In this document: positions 26,086 to 34,904 of the stretch, piece after piece | Layout of the letters: every line of letters begins with the position of its first letter | Position numbering within the stretch: the stretch's first letter is position 1 | Origin: Flammeovirga pacifica | Lineage (GTDB): Bacteria > Bacteroidota > Bacteroidia > Cytophagales > Flammeovirgaceae | Direction: 5' to 3' | DNA length: 64,000 nucleotides | Assembly (NCBI RefSeq): GCF_000807855.2 | Contig: NZ_JRYR02000002.1 | Location: forward strand, 635,756-699,755 | Program-made: the position numbers and the translations under genes | Notes under the pieces: generated by a model | Databases searched by the model: none | What the model saw: the letters and a program-made list of their open reading frames with translations, nothing else | Told to the model about the DNA's origin: nothing

Positions 26086-26525
26086 TAATAGGTAGGTGTA
26101 AGCTTCAATAATTTTAAAAAATGAAGGGCTTCTGATCTAGATTTTTTCACATATTGTTTCACCGGGGACTTAATTATTAGGTTGATACCATATAATAATA
26201 TTTTAGTCAACGGTGAATCTAAAATTATGATATATAAATGGATAACATGTTCATAATCTTCTAGAATTTTTTGAACTTGTTTGCCAAAATCTAAACGAAG
26301 ATTAGTATGCATCACTTTTACTTTTGAAACATCATAAATAAAGTAATGCTTTGTAGTTATACTTTTAAGAAATAAAGTAATTCGTCTAAAAAGCAAATCA
26401 TAATGTTCTTTTGTAAAATCCGACATATTAAATGTTACAATGATTGTATCATCCTTTATTTCGAATGTAAAATCTTGACAGCTAAAACTGTTTACTAGAG
26501 TTTTCTTTGGTAAAAATGTATTCAA
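26082..26525 (-). CDS. STAS-like protein, paralogue 1
   Basis: The 147-residue cytoplasmic protein has an alternating strand-helix pattern: IIVTFNMSDFTKEHYDLLFRR, then HYFIYDVSKVKVMHTNLRLDFGK, each quoted in part, then a strand LYIIILD. A central FIYDVSK corresponds to FILIDDGT and FILVCDIS in the two related genes at 26538 and 27536. The order of elements and the short acidic loop after the central strand resemble STAS/SpoIIAA-type or STAS-SEC14-like domains, which act as phospho-switches or lipid-binding adaptors. That link is structural inference. The usual conserved Ser of anti-sigma antagonists is not obvious. It follows paralogue 2 by 12 bp. Confidence 0.6.
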   Translation of the reverse strand: MNTFLPKKTLVNSFSCQDFTFEIKDDTIIVTFNMSDFTKEHYDLLFRRITLFLKSITTKHYFIYDVSKVKVMHTNLRLDFGKQVQKILEDYEHVIHLYIIILDSPLTKILLYGINLIIKSPVKQYVKKSRSEALHFLKLLKLTPTYY

Positions 26526-26537
26526 AATAGTATTGAT

Positions 26538-26969
26538 TTAGGATACTTGAGGAAGGTTTAACATTACTTCTTTTTCGATTAAAGCAAATCGATGGGCTGT
26601 TTTAAAACTATTGTAAGCTAACTGCTTAATTTTAGGTTTAAACACTTTATTAATTGCTCTAATTATTAGTTTTAAATAGGTATTGGGTATAACTAAATAA
26701 TATGAGATCATTAAATCTTTGTACCTACGATCATGTTCACAAATTAATCTTCCATATTCTAATTTAGCATCATTACTTAACCATTCGATCTGTGTTCCAT
26801 CATCGATTAAAATAAAAGGTTCTGTAAACATATCGAAAATTTGTTCTTTGAACTTTTTAAATTCTAAAACATCAATTGATGTTAGAGATGCTTTGATACA
26901 TGTCATCTTAACGATTGGGAATTCTCCTGTATCTATAACAGCAATATTATTAGTATAAATTTTTTTCAT
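26538..26969 (-). CDS. STAS-like protein, paralogue 2
   Basis: The 143-residue product contains GEFPIVKMTCIKASLTSIDV near the N-terminus and FILIDDGTQIEWLSNDAKLEYGR in the middle, shown in parts. It aligns along its length with the 27536-27964 protein (FPIITITCTKE..., FILVCDISKIKWMDSEARIAYGK in parts), with the same YLVIPN/YLVVPN strand and a C-terminal helix after INKVFKP/INLVAKP. No signal peptide is present; a moderately hydrophobic helix (LKLIIRAINKVF) may contact the membrane. It is the first gene of a two-gene unit with paralogue 1. Its function is unknown. Confidence 0.65.
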   Translation of the reverse strand: MKKIYTNNIAVIDTGEFPIVKMTCIKASLTSIDVLEFKKFKEQIFDMFTEPFILIDDGTQIEWLSNDAKLEYGRLICEHDRRYKDLMISYYLVIPNTYLKLIIRAINKVFKPKIKQLAYNSFKTAHRFALIEKEVMLNLPQVS

Positions 26970-27535
26970 AGATAGTTTTTTGGTTGAGTATGATTTGGTT
27001 AATGTTGTTTTTTAAGTTTCAAGAAATTTAGACTACTTGATTTTATGAAATAATGAAAAAAGAAAAATATTGATTAAGGTCTATATCTGTGATTAAATCT
27101 GAGAGGACGGACACATTCTAGTTTTCTTTGATATTATAATGCTTAGTGCATTTCATTTTAAACTTACAGCAATAGGTTTCATAGTGTTTTAAAGGTTGAA
27201 CTAACTAAATAACCGTTAATTTTAAAAATGAGTTCAAAAAAATGGATTTTTATACATTTTATCACTTCGTATGTTTTAATAAATAATAGGTGTATTTGAT
27301 GCTTTCTTAATGAAAAAACCTATTATATGATGTCCTATGATGGTTTTATCATAATTGAAAGTTATCAAAAAATAATATTTTGATAACTACAAGAACAAAG
27401 CTTACGTAAGTAATACTATCTAAAAAAGAGATATTCTTCTAGTCAGAATATAATTTTATTAAGTTTGAAAAATTTAGCACAAAAAAAAACACCTCAAATT
27501 GAGGTGTAAGCAGAATATTAATGATTTGATATTCT
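26970..27535. other. Long intergenic region without a gene
   Basis: This 566-bp, very AT-rich stretch separates paralogues 2 and 3 of the STAS-like set. I find no ORF above about 25 codons, no repeat shared with the window and no recognisable RNA. The only clear element is the terminator of paralogue 3 at 27479-27507. It could be decayed coding sequence or a long promoter region for the 26969 gene. Confidence 0.5.
27479..27507 (-). terminator. Rho-independent terminator
   Basis: A perfect 7-bp stem (ACACCTC at 27489-27495, GAGGTGT at 27501-27507) with loop AAATT is followed on the minus strand by about nine T residues. It ends the STAS-like paralogue 3 gene. Confidence 0.88.
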
Positions 27536-27964
27536 CTATATAAGCGTGTCACTTAACATTTCTTCTTTTGATAATTCAGCTTTTGAATGTGCTGAATGTA
27601 AATGACTACAGATGATTTCTTCAAAATTAGGTTTTGCAACTAGGTTTATTCCTTTCAAGATAATACTTACAATAAGATTAGGAACAACTAGGTAGACTTC
27701 TTTTATCCAAGGTCCGTATAATTTATCTGATTCTTTTAGGTTTTTACCGTAGGCAATTCTTGCTTCAGAATCCATCCATTTAATTTTTGATATATCACAA
27801 ACTAGAATGAATTCGGATTTTATGTTTTTAAAGACTTTCTCACGCATTTCCTTGTACTCGATGATGTCTTGAACATTAGGTTGTTCTTTAGTGCATGTTA
27901 TAGTTATTATTGGAAAACGAGTCAAATCGAATGTAGCTGTTGAGCATTGATAAAATTTTGACAT
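27536..27964 (-). CDS. STAS-like protein, paralogue 3
   Basis: The 142-residue protein is the clearest member of the local trio. It runs strand (FPIITITC), helix (DIIEYKEMREKVF), strand (EFILVCDIS), acidic helix (DSEARIAYGKNL), strand (VYLVVPN), amphipathic helix (VSIILKGINLVAKP) and a final helix. This is the order of a STAS-like fold. The invariant features across the three are the Asp after the central strand and a basic residue before YG or FG. It is separated from the other two by 566 bp and has its own terminator. The family is unnamed to my knowledge. Confidence 0.65.
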   Translation of the reverse strand: MSKFYQCSTATFDLTRFPIITITCTKEQPNVQDIIEYKEMREKVFKNIKSEFILVCDISKIKWMDSEARIAYGKNLKESDKLYGPWIKEVYLVVPNLIVSIILKGINLVAKPNFEEIICSHLHSAHSKAELSKEEMLSDTLI

Positions 27965-28060
27965 AAGTTATTTAGGGTGTTTTTTTCATAACGGTTTTCC
28001 CTAAACAAAAGTTCAAATGTTTATTTGTAATAAATCAATCATCTCAAAAATTAAGAACAT

Positions 28061-28113
28061 AAAAAAAGAGATTGTAATTCAATAAATAAACAACAATCCC
28101 TTTTATTATTTTT
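28061..28113 (-). terminator. Probable Rho-independent terminator
   Basis: A 12-bp stem with one mismatch (AAAAGAGATTGT at 28064-28075, ACAATCCCTTTT at 28093-28104) is flanked by A-runs and T-runs on both sides. It lies 20 bp past the stop of the symporter gene. Confidence 0.75.
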
Positions 28114-28124
28114 TCAAAAAAGTC

Positions 28125-29510
28125 CTATTGATTATGTGCATTGAATGTTTCCATATTCATTTCTCCATCTCTTTTAGAAACAAAAGTAGCTGCAGAAGAA
28201 ACGCCAAAAATATTAGTTGCTGTTCTCCCCATATCAATTAAAGAATCTACAGACAATACAAACGTAAGCACAATACCCATTACTTCTGCTGATATTCCCA
28301 TTATAGTCATTGCAGTAATTGCAGCAAATGATGCAGTGCCTGGTAGACCTGCGATACCAAAAGACGATATTACAACAGAAATAAACATTGTAATTAATAC
28401 AGTTGGAGAATATAAATTCATCTCACCTCCTAAGGCATTTGTAACACCTACAGAAAGGACAATCATAAAAACAGGCCACATCGCTCCACAAGCATTCATA
28501 CCCATCGTTGTTCCTAACGACGCCGTAATGTTAGCTGTTTCGGCATCTACTCCATTTCTTTTTTCTAATGAATTAATAGTTACTGGTAAAGTAGCTCCAC
28601 TGGATTGTGTTGAAAATCCGGTAATTAACGCAGGTAGTAAATTATTATAATGCTTGACGGGATTCACCCCATTTAAAAATTGTACAAGTAAGTGCATCAA
28701 TATTATTACACCCATTGTGAGGTAAGCTACCATTATGAATTTGGCTAGATCACTAAATAATGAAGGACCTTTTTCTGCAATGGCCATCGTCATTAAAGCT
28801 AATACGCCATAAGGAGTAAGCTTTATTATCGTCATAGTCATTGAGTTTATAACTAATTTGGCAGCATCTAACCCTCTTATAATTAGATTCATCTCTTCTT
28901 CCTTTTTCTTTTTCATTCTTCTAACAGAACTTCCAATTAAAAGAGCAATAATAAGCGTACCTATGATATTATTTTCTGAAAAAGCATTGAATATAGATGT
29001 TGGAATATTTTGTGTAAAGCCATAGATAACTTTACCAAGAGATGCATCACTTAATGCATCTATCCTATTGGCATAACCCTGAGCAATATTTTCTGTTGAT
29101 ATTTTAGTGACATCAATAATATTTTGAAAATCAAAAATACTTGCCATCACTAATGCAATACCTGCAGCAAGTGTAACAGAAACTATAAAGTAAGCGATAA
29201 CTTTCCCAAATTTTTTACCTACATCACTGTCTTTGCTTAAATGCACTAACGTATGAGCAATACTAATAAAAACAATGGGTACGATCATAAATTTCAAACT
29301 TCTTATATAGATATTTGAAATAGTTTTAATATAAAATTTTAAATCAGAATAAGATTCTTTAGGTAAAAATGAATATAAGCCCCATCCCAATAATACCCCT
29401 AGAAAAATGGCTGTGATGTTTCTATAATGGAATTTGATTTTTCTATTAGACATTTGATTTAATACCCAAAGGAGAAAAATAAATACAAGTATCGCTATTG
29501 ATTCAATCAT
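28125..29510 (-). CDS. Dicarboxylate/amino acid:cation symporter (DAACS)
   Basis: The 461-residue inner-membrane carrier has eight or nine helices and two re-entrant loops. It carries the family signature GFSTQSSGATLPVTINSLEK (serine-rich HP1 loop) and the substrate-binding helix DSLIDMGRTATNIFG with the conserved Asp and Arg. The segment AGLPGTASFAAITAM is the HP2 loop. Members import glutamate, aspartate or C4-dicarboxylates with sodium or protons. It is monocistronic. The conserved MGRT points to an acidic amino acid or dicarboxylate substrate, but I cannot separate GltP-like from DctA-like by eye. Confidence 0.92.
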   Translation of the reverse strand: MIESIAILVFIFLLWVLNQMSNRKIKFHYRNITAIFLGVLLGWGLYSFLPKESYSDLKFYIKTISNIYIRSLKFMIVPIVFISIAHTLVHLSKDSDVGKKFGKVIAYFIVSVTLAAGIALVMASIFDFQNIIDVTKISTENIAQGYANRIDALSDASLGKVIYGFTQNIPTSIFNAFSENNIIGTLIIALLIGSSVRRMKKKKEEEMNLIIRGLDAAKLVINSMTMTIIKLTPYGVLALMTMAIAEKGPSLFSDLAKFIMVAYLTMGVIILMHLLVQFLNGVNPVKHYNNLLPALITGFSTQSSGATLPVTINSLEKRNGVDAETANITASLGTTMGMNACGAMWPVFMIVLSVGVTNALGGEMNLYSPTVLITMFISVVISSFGIAGLPGTASFAAITAMTIMGISAEVMGIVLTFVLSVDSLIDMGRTATNIFGVSSAATFVSKRDGEMNMETFNAHNQ

Positions 29511-29739
29511 GTTAATTGTGCTATCTAAATAGACTTATTTCTTCTATTTTTGAATTGATAATTTAAAAATTAATTAAAGATGTAATTAAGCATTTAATTA
29601 TACTATTTCATATAAACTCATTGACAAAATCCTATTTATAACGATTTTTATCATCTTAAAATGGTAATACAAATCACCGTAAAAACATGTAATAAGTGTT
29701 AAATTGACATTAATAAAAATAACCTAAAACCTCAATATC

Positions 29740-30444
29740 ATGGAAGAATATATTTATAACTATTTGATTGAATCCGAGGTAAGAAAAAAAGAAGCAAATA
29801 AAGCCAACGGACTGATTCTTACCATAAGCAGACAATTTGGATCCCAAACACGAAAAGCTGCTGAAATTTTAATTGATAAACTCAATAAAGATGAAGTTGG
29901 GTATAAGATGCATAAAAGACCTTGGAAATTAGTAGATAATACTGTACTACATAATTTATCTAAAGAGCTAAAAGTAGGAATCACTGAAATTAATGAATTT
30001 ACACCTATTGAATATAAAGGTCTTTTTGACCAAATAATGCATGGTCTAGATTTTAATCGAAATACTTTAGACGATACATTATATACTGCACTTAAAACGG
30101 TAATATTATCTTATTTTGAAAGAGGAAATGTGATTTTTTTAGGTAGAGGTGCAGTACACTTTGCTGCTGGAATTCCAAATGTTCTAAAAGTAAAAGTAAG
30201 AGCGTCTGAAGATTTTAGAGTACAACAATTTGCCAATGCAAATCAGCTAGATTTTAGGTATGCAAAAGAAAGAGTAAAACAAAAGGACAAAAAGAGAAGG
30301 AAATTTAATGCATACATTTCAGAACAAGTACCTGTTAAATATGACTTGGTGATTGACAGAGAAGAATTATCTGATCAGGGACTTGCTGACTGTCTTCTTT
30401 CTTTTATGAAATTGAAAGAAAAGGAATTGACAAGAAAGGTCTAG
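29740..30444 (+). CDS. Cytidylate kinase-like protein
   Basis: The 234-residue protein belongs to the cytidylate-kinase-like group (AAK6 type). It has an N-terminal strand and P-loop region LTISRQFGSQTRKAAEIL, where typical members have SRQxGSGGxxIA, and a second motif FLGRGAVHF (usually GRGG or GRGA). The C-terminal part has the Arg/Lys-rich lid RVKQKDKKRRKF. The GSQTRK loop lacks the usual second Gly pair, so catalysis may be altered. The related stand-alone proteins are thought to phosphorylate nucleotides or act as regulators. The true substrate is unknown. A terminator follows directly. Confidence 0.8.
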   Translation: MEEYIYNYLIESEVRKKEANKANGLILTISRQFGSQTRKAAEILIDKLNKDEVGYKMHKRPWKLVDNTVLHNLSKELKVGITEINEFTPIEYKGLFDQIMHGLDFNRNTLDDTLYTALKTVILSYFERGNVIFLGRGAVHFAAGIPNVLKVKVRASEDFRVQQFANANQLDFRYAKERVKQKDKKRRKFNAYISEQVPVKYDLVIDREELSDQGLADCLLSFMKLKEKELTRKV

Positions 30445-30452
30445 TGACAATG

Positions 30453-30488
30453 ACACCTCCATTTTTTAAATGTGAGGTGTTTTTATTT
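30453..30488 (+). terminator. Rho-independent terminator
   Basis: A 7-bp perfect stem (ACACCTC at 30453-30459, GAGGTGT at 30474-30480), strengthened by inner ATTT-AAAT pairing, is followed by TTTTTATTTATT. It ends the cytidylate-kinase-like gene and overlaps the end of the convergent gene. Confidence 0.85.
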
Positions 30489-30878
30489 ATTATTAAGTAG
30501 TGTTAATGTTTCTTGAGAACAATCAAGTTGCCAATCAGAAACAGATAGCTGTGAGTGATGAAATAATACCCCAACGTTACCAATAATGTTACTGGCTTTT
30601 TCGGTACTACACCCACTCATAATTTTTTGTCTAAAATTTACTTTGTACACCATCTTATCATTATCAGAGATAACAACATATTCGCATTTGTACATGGTCT
30701 TTACACCATCAATAAATTCTTCTACATAACACCTTGTCTTGTCTGTAAATTCTACTCTAATCTCATTTACACCTTTTACTTGATGTACACCAAGAGGAAA
30801 CGAGTTATTCTCTTCAGGTTTAACAGAGCAAGAAGACGTGTATATTAATATAACAATGAACAATAATTTTTTCATCAA
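30483..30878 (-). CDS. Small lipoprotein, unknown
   Basis: The 131-residue product has a lipoprotein signal (KKLLFIVILIYTSSCSV) with the acylated cysteine at about residue 17. The mature domain has short beta strands and five cysteines besides the acylated one (in TRCYVEE, YKCEY, SGCSTE, LDCSQE and related positions), some of which may form disulfides in the periplasm. The start could be either of the first two Met codons. It is not part of an operon and ends inside the terminator of the convergent gene. I do not recognise a family. Confidence 0.65.
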   Translation of the reverse strand: MMKKLLFIVILIYTSSCSVKPEENNSFPLGVHQVKGVNEIRVEFTDKTRCYVEEFIDGVKTMYKCEYVVISDNDKMVYKVNFRQKIMSGCSTEKASNIIGNVGVLFHHSQLSVSDWQLDCSQETLTLLNNK

Positions 30879-31100
30879 ATCTTCTTTTTGTAATCACCAA
30901 CAATATATAAAATATCCGGAGATATAAAAATCTCTAGCCTTTAATAAATACAATTGCAAACCTTTAATTAACTTAATTAATGGTATAGTTATATACAAAA
31001 CTTGATATTTTAACAGTTTGAAAAAAATGACTAATAACATGAAACTTAGGATGGTAAGTTGTTGTTATTACGGGACAACCCAAAATAAGATCACTGTATT

Positions 31101-33152
31101 ATGAAACGCTTCCTGTTCCTCTACATATTAGCCATTTTTTTTTATTCTTGTCAAAAACATAACGAAGTTTCATACAATGAACCAAAAAACCTATCTGAAG
31201 GTTTTCTGTCTTTAGAGGTTCCCAATAATTTTAATTTTGAGGCCTACAGAAAAGTGACATTAAATATCAATTTTGCATATGATGTACAACACACAACTGT
31301 AGGAATTTATGCCGATTCAAGTTTTTCAAGTGGCTCATATTTAGGAGAAATAGTTCTAAAAAAAAATACTACTTATACCACTACCGTTTCATTACCAGAA
31401 AAATACAAAAGGTTATATACTAAATCTTCTTCTTTTGGTACCCCAATGTGCCACGAGTTTGATATTAGAGCAAATACCTCCTATCTCACTTTAAATGAAC
31501 ATCATAAAATTAATGATCCAATAGAAACTAGTTCGAGTTCAAGAAATGCTAATACAAATACATTTAATTTTAATGGCATAATTACAGCTTCAAAAGGAAG
31601 TTATGACTCACTTGGTGTACCTCATTATTTAACAACCCCTGATACTATACATCAAGATTTAATGGATGATATAAATTCCTATTTACCTAATGAGGTTTCT
31701 GTATTAGAGCATTCACCACATTTAATTACAAACGGTAGTTCCGATATTACCTTTGATGGCCCATGTGATTTATGGATAACATTTGTACATGAAGGGGCTG
31801 GATGGAAAAATTCTTTGTGTTATTATACTTACGATATAAGAAACCCTCCTTCTTCTACTGCAGATATTGATTCTTTACATATTCTTTTCCCAAATATCAC
31901 ATACAGTGGTGTTGATGGTGGCCTTCACCAAGGCGATAAAATTTTTATAGGTAGTTACAATGCGACAACTGCAATTGGTTTTGCTTTAATTCCTAATGGT
32001 TGGCAAAGTTATAATCAACAAGTAGGTAACAAGCCGAATATTAAATTTAGTAATTCCACTTTTAATACATTTACAGATCAGAACAATAGACAACACATGG
32101 TGACTATTTGGGATGAACAGAGAGATATTATGTTTTTGGGTATTGAAGATTGGTCTAGACCTAGTGGCGATAAAGATTTTAATGACCTCTTATTTTACTT
32201 AACCCCCGAGGCACAAGAAAACGGTGTCAATACAGCAGAAATGTCGTTATTAACAGAAGTTGAAGACAGTGATAATGATGGATCTCCTGATCATATGGAT
32301 CAATATCCGAATGATCCTAATAAGGCGTATCATTCCTATATTCAATTAGAAGATGATTATTTTAATTATTCTTTTGAAGATTTATGGCCTGAAAAAGGCG
32401 ATTATGATTTTAATGATTTGGTTGTTGGTGTGAAATACAAAAAAATATTGGATTCTAATTACAACCTCAAGCAAATTGAGATGGAAGGTAAATTATTCTG
32501 TATTGGAGGTTACAGGCATAATGGTTTTGGTGTTGAATTACCATTTAATAATACTTTAGTTGAAAGTGTAACAGGTCAAATTTTAGATCAGAATATTGTA
32601 GTTCTTAATGCCAATGGTACAGAAAGTGGGAACAATAATGCTACCATCATTTTATTTGAAGACGCTTATTCTCTAATGCAATCTGTCGACGATGATGATC
32701 TTGTTAATGTCAGACCTTTTTCGACTTATATCGAACCTTATGAGTTTAATGTGGTGGTAACATTCACTTCTGGAGCATTAGAAAATAGTGACTTTGTAGA
32801 TTTGCCAAATGCATTTATTTTTATTGATGGAGATAGAGGTAGAGAATTACATTTACCAGGATATACCCCTACTTCGAAAGTGAATGAGGACTACTTTAAA
32901 CAAGGGGATGATAACACAGATCCTTCAAAAAACAATTTCTATAAAACAACAAATAATCACCCTTGGGGGATTGTAGTTGTAGCTCCTGAATTCGAATATC
33001 CGAAAGAAGAAAGTGATATCACAAAAGTTTTTAACCATTTTCGATCTTGGGTAGAATCAGGAGGAAATTCATATCCCAATTGGTTTGATGATGAAAATGG
33101 GTACAGAAAATCTGATGAAGTGTATCAAGAGATTAAAAGGATAAATGATTAA
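31101..33152 (+). CDS. LruC-domain surface lipoprotein (DUF4114/DUF4842)
   Basis: The 683-residue protein starts with a lipoprotein signal ending in FFYSC (Cys about 17). A DUF4114-like domain (about 205-375) ends in DKDFNDLLFYL. It is followed by an Asp-rich calcium-type linker DSDNDGSPDHMDQYPNDP and then the LruC/DUF4842 domain (about 410-680), marked by EDLWPEKGDYDFNDLVVGVKY and the VVAPEFEYPKE end, quoted in parts. LruC proteins are exposed on the cell surface in Bacteroidota and Leptospira-related bacteria. Its DUF4114-like region resembles the N-terminal region of the T9SS adhesin at 46531-49725. It is a single-gene unit. Confidence 0.9.
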   Translation: MKRFLFLYILAIFFYSCQKHNEVSYNEPKNLSEGFLSLEVPNNFNFEAYRKVTLNINFAYDVQHTTVGIYADSSFSSGSYLGEIVLKKNTTYTTTVSLPEKYKRLYTKSSSFGTPMCHEFDIRANTSYLTLNEHHKINDPIETSSSSRNANTNTFNFNGIITASKGSYDSLGVPHYLTTPDTIHQDLMDDINSYLPNEVSVLEHSPHLITNGSSDITFDGPCDLWITFVHEGAGWKNSLCYYTYDIRNPPSSTADIDSLHILFPNITYSGVDGGLHQGDKIFIGSYNATTAIGFALIPNGWQSYNQQVGNKPNIKFSNSTFNTFTDQNNRQHMVTIWDEQRDIMFLGIEDWSRPSGDKDFNDLLFYLTPEAQENGVNTAEMSLLTEVEDSDNDGSPDHMDQYPNDPNKAYHSYIQLEDDYFNYSFEDLWPEKGDYDFNDLVVGVKYKKILDSNYNLKQIEMEGKLFCIGGYRHNGFGVELPFNNTLVESVTGQILDQNIVVLNANGTESGNNNATIILFEDAYSLMQSVDDDDLVNVRPFSTYIEPYEFNVVVTFTSGALENSDFVDLPNAFIFIDGDRGRELHLPGYTPTSKVNEDYFKQGDDNTDPSKNNFYKTTNNHPWGIVVVAPEFEYPKEESDITKVFNHFRSWVESGGNSYPNWFDDENGYRKSDEVYQEIKRIND

Positions 33153-33482
33153 ATCAGATTTTTAGTTGAATTAATAGGATGTGGTAAAAATATCAACTGC
33201 CTAGAAGCTGTAATTAATTTCGTATTCTATAACAGATCACTCTTAGAGAATTGGGAATAAAAAATAATAATATGATAACCCTAGCTCTTTGTAATTATTT
33301 TTAGTGTAAAATTATAAAAGACAGTGAGATAGAAAACTTCTATTTTGGTTTATACCATATTGTGGTATCTGAATGGAAATTAAACATCAATAATTTTGAT
33401 AATATTTTTCTAAAAAAGATAAAATAAAAGTACAATACTGTTTAACTTTAAGACACAATTTTCATCAACAGGTATTGAATTT
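33153..33482. other. Intergenic region without visible features
   Basis: This 330-bp AT-rich gap precedes the beta-CASP nuclease gene. I see no ORF, no strong hairpin and only a weak -7-like TAACTTTA near 33443 for the downstream gene. Confidence 0.4.
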
Positions 33483-34904
33483 ATGAAACTCACGTTTTGG
33501 GGTGCGGCACAGAAGGTAACTGGAAGTATGGCTTTACTGACTTTGGAAGATGGTTATCAAGTATTAATTGATTGTGGTGTGGATATGGGAAACTTCTCAG
33601 AAGATGACCCAATTTACCCAAATTCATCATTTCCTTTTGATGCATCTTTAGTGAATGTAGTTTGTTTAACACACGCTCATCTTGATCATTCTGGCAAACT
33701 ACCCAATTTATATAAAGAGGGTTATGAAGGACAAATTCTTTGTACTTCTCCTACAGCTTCTCTAAGTCAAATTTTGTTAGAAGATTCTGCTCGAATTAAT
33801 CAGCGTAAGCTGAAAACATATAATAAGAAAAAATCAAAAGGTCATTCGTTAGATCAATTCAATTTTCTTCCTGAAAACCTTTATACTGAAGGTGATGTAG
33901 CTAACACTATGCAAGAAGTAGTGCCTATTCAGTTCGGTAGAAGATTTAATATCAAACCAGGTCTTTGGGTTACTTTTATTCCTGCAGGCCACCTATTAGG
34001 AGCAGCACACGTTTACATTGAAGCCGATGACAACGGTGAGAGAAAAACGCTCTTGTTTTCGGGTGATATTGGAAGGGAAAATTATCCTTTACTTAAAGAT
34101 CCTTCAGAAGTGCCACAGGCCGATTATGTTGTTTGTGAAACAACCTATGGAAATAGAGAACACCAACATATTCAAGATTCTGCACTTGAAATGTTAGATG
34201 TGATCAAACGTACTTGCGTAGATATTCCGGGCCGTTTGATTATCCCTGCATTTAGTATAGGCAGAACTCAAGCAGTTTTGTTTGAATTACATAAACTTTT
34301 TGTGGAAGGTAAATTACCCCCTATCAAAATTTTCTCTGATAGCCCACTCGGTATTCAAAGTAACCGTATCTATGATCAGTTTTCTAATCATCTAAATCAA
34401 GATGCTAGAGATTTTATTGAAGATTACGATAGCTTATTTAACTTTGAGAACATGGAATACGTCTTAAAACAGTCGGATTCTAAAGCCATTTCAAATTACA
34501 ATGAGCCTTGTATTATTATCTCGTCTTCTGGTATGATGGAAGGTGGTCGAATACAACATCACATTCAAGCCAATATGGAAAATCCTTATGCCACTGTTCT
34601 TATGGTAGGATATTCTGCAGAAGGGACAATGGGTGCACGATTAAGAGATAATGAAGGTACGCTTCGTTTAGGGAAAGAAGAACATAAAGTGCATATAAAA
34701 GTAGAACAAACAGATTCATTTAGTGGGCATGGCGATAAAAATGATTTAATTCGTTTTATACAACAACAAGATAAAACAAAGACCAAACAGATTTTCTTAA
34801 ACCATGGAGAAGAGGAAAGTATGGTCACTTTCAAAAATACTTTAGAAGATTTAGGATACCCTAATGTGGTCATTCCAACAAAAGGACATGAATTTATAAT
34901 CTAA
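33483..34904 (+). CDS. Metallo-beta-lactamase/beta-CASP RNA nuclease-like protein
   Basis: The 473-residue protein has the complete zinc site of MBL-fold nucleases: HAHLDH at 64-69, a metal His in GHLLGAAHV, and Asp in SGDIGRENYPLL. A beta-CASP insertion follows (SIGRTQAVLFELHKL, then SSSGMMEGGRIQHHI) and the C-terminal zinc-dependent RNA-specificity domain with SGHGDKNDL. This layout is that of YSH1/CPSF73-like bacterial RNases. It would cleave RNA endo- or exonucleolytically. Its stop codon overlaps the start of the DUF2520 gene by one base, so the two are co-translated. Confidence 0.92.
   Translation: MKLTFWGAAQKVTGSMALLTLEDGYQVLIDCGVDMGNFSEDDPIYPNSSFPFDASLVNVVCLTHAHLDHSGKLPNLYKEGYEGQILCTSPTASLSQILLEDSARINQRKLKTYNKKKSKGHSLDQFNFLPENLYTEGDVANTMQEVVPIQFGRRFNIKPGLWVTFIPAGHLLGAAHVYIEADDNGERKTLLFSGDIGRENYPLLKDPSEVPQADYVVCETTYGNREHQHIQDSALEMLDVIKRTCVDIPGRLIIPAFSIGRTQAVLFELHKLFVEGKLPPIKIFSDSPLGIQSNRIYDQFSNHLNQDARDFIEDYDSLFNFENMEYVLKQSDSKAISNYNEPCIIISSSGMMEGGRIQHHIQANMENPYATVLMVGYSAEGTMGARLRDNEGTLRLGKEEHKVHIKVEQTDSFSGHGDKNDLIRFIQQQDKTKTKQIFLNHGEEESMVTFKNTLEDLGYPNVVIPTKGHEFII

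Noticed and set aside
27228-27299. A 23-codon ORF in the 566-bp gap (MSSKKWIF...)
   Set aside because: Too short, no paralogue or context, and expected by chance.
28141-28650. A 169-codon plus-strand ORF
   Set aside because: It is wholly antisense to the well-supported symporter gene and its product has no recognisable features.
31027-31104. A 25-codon ORF (MTNNMKLRM...) whose TGA overlaps the LruC gene start as ATGA
   Set aside because: The coupling is suggestive, but there is no biosynthetic run of codons and no evidence of translation; one such overlap can arise by chance in AT-rich DNA.
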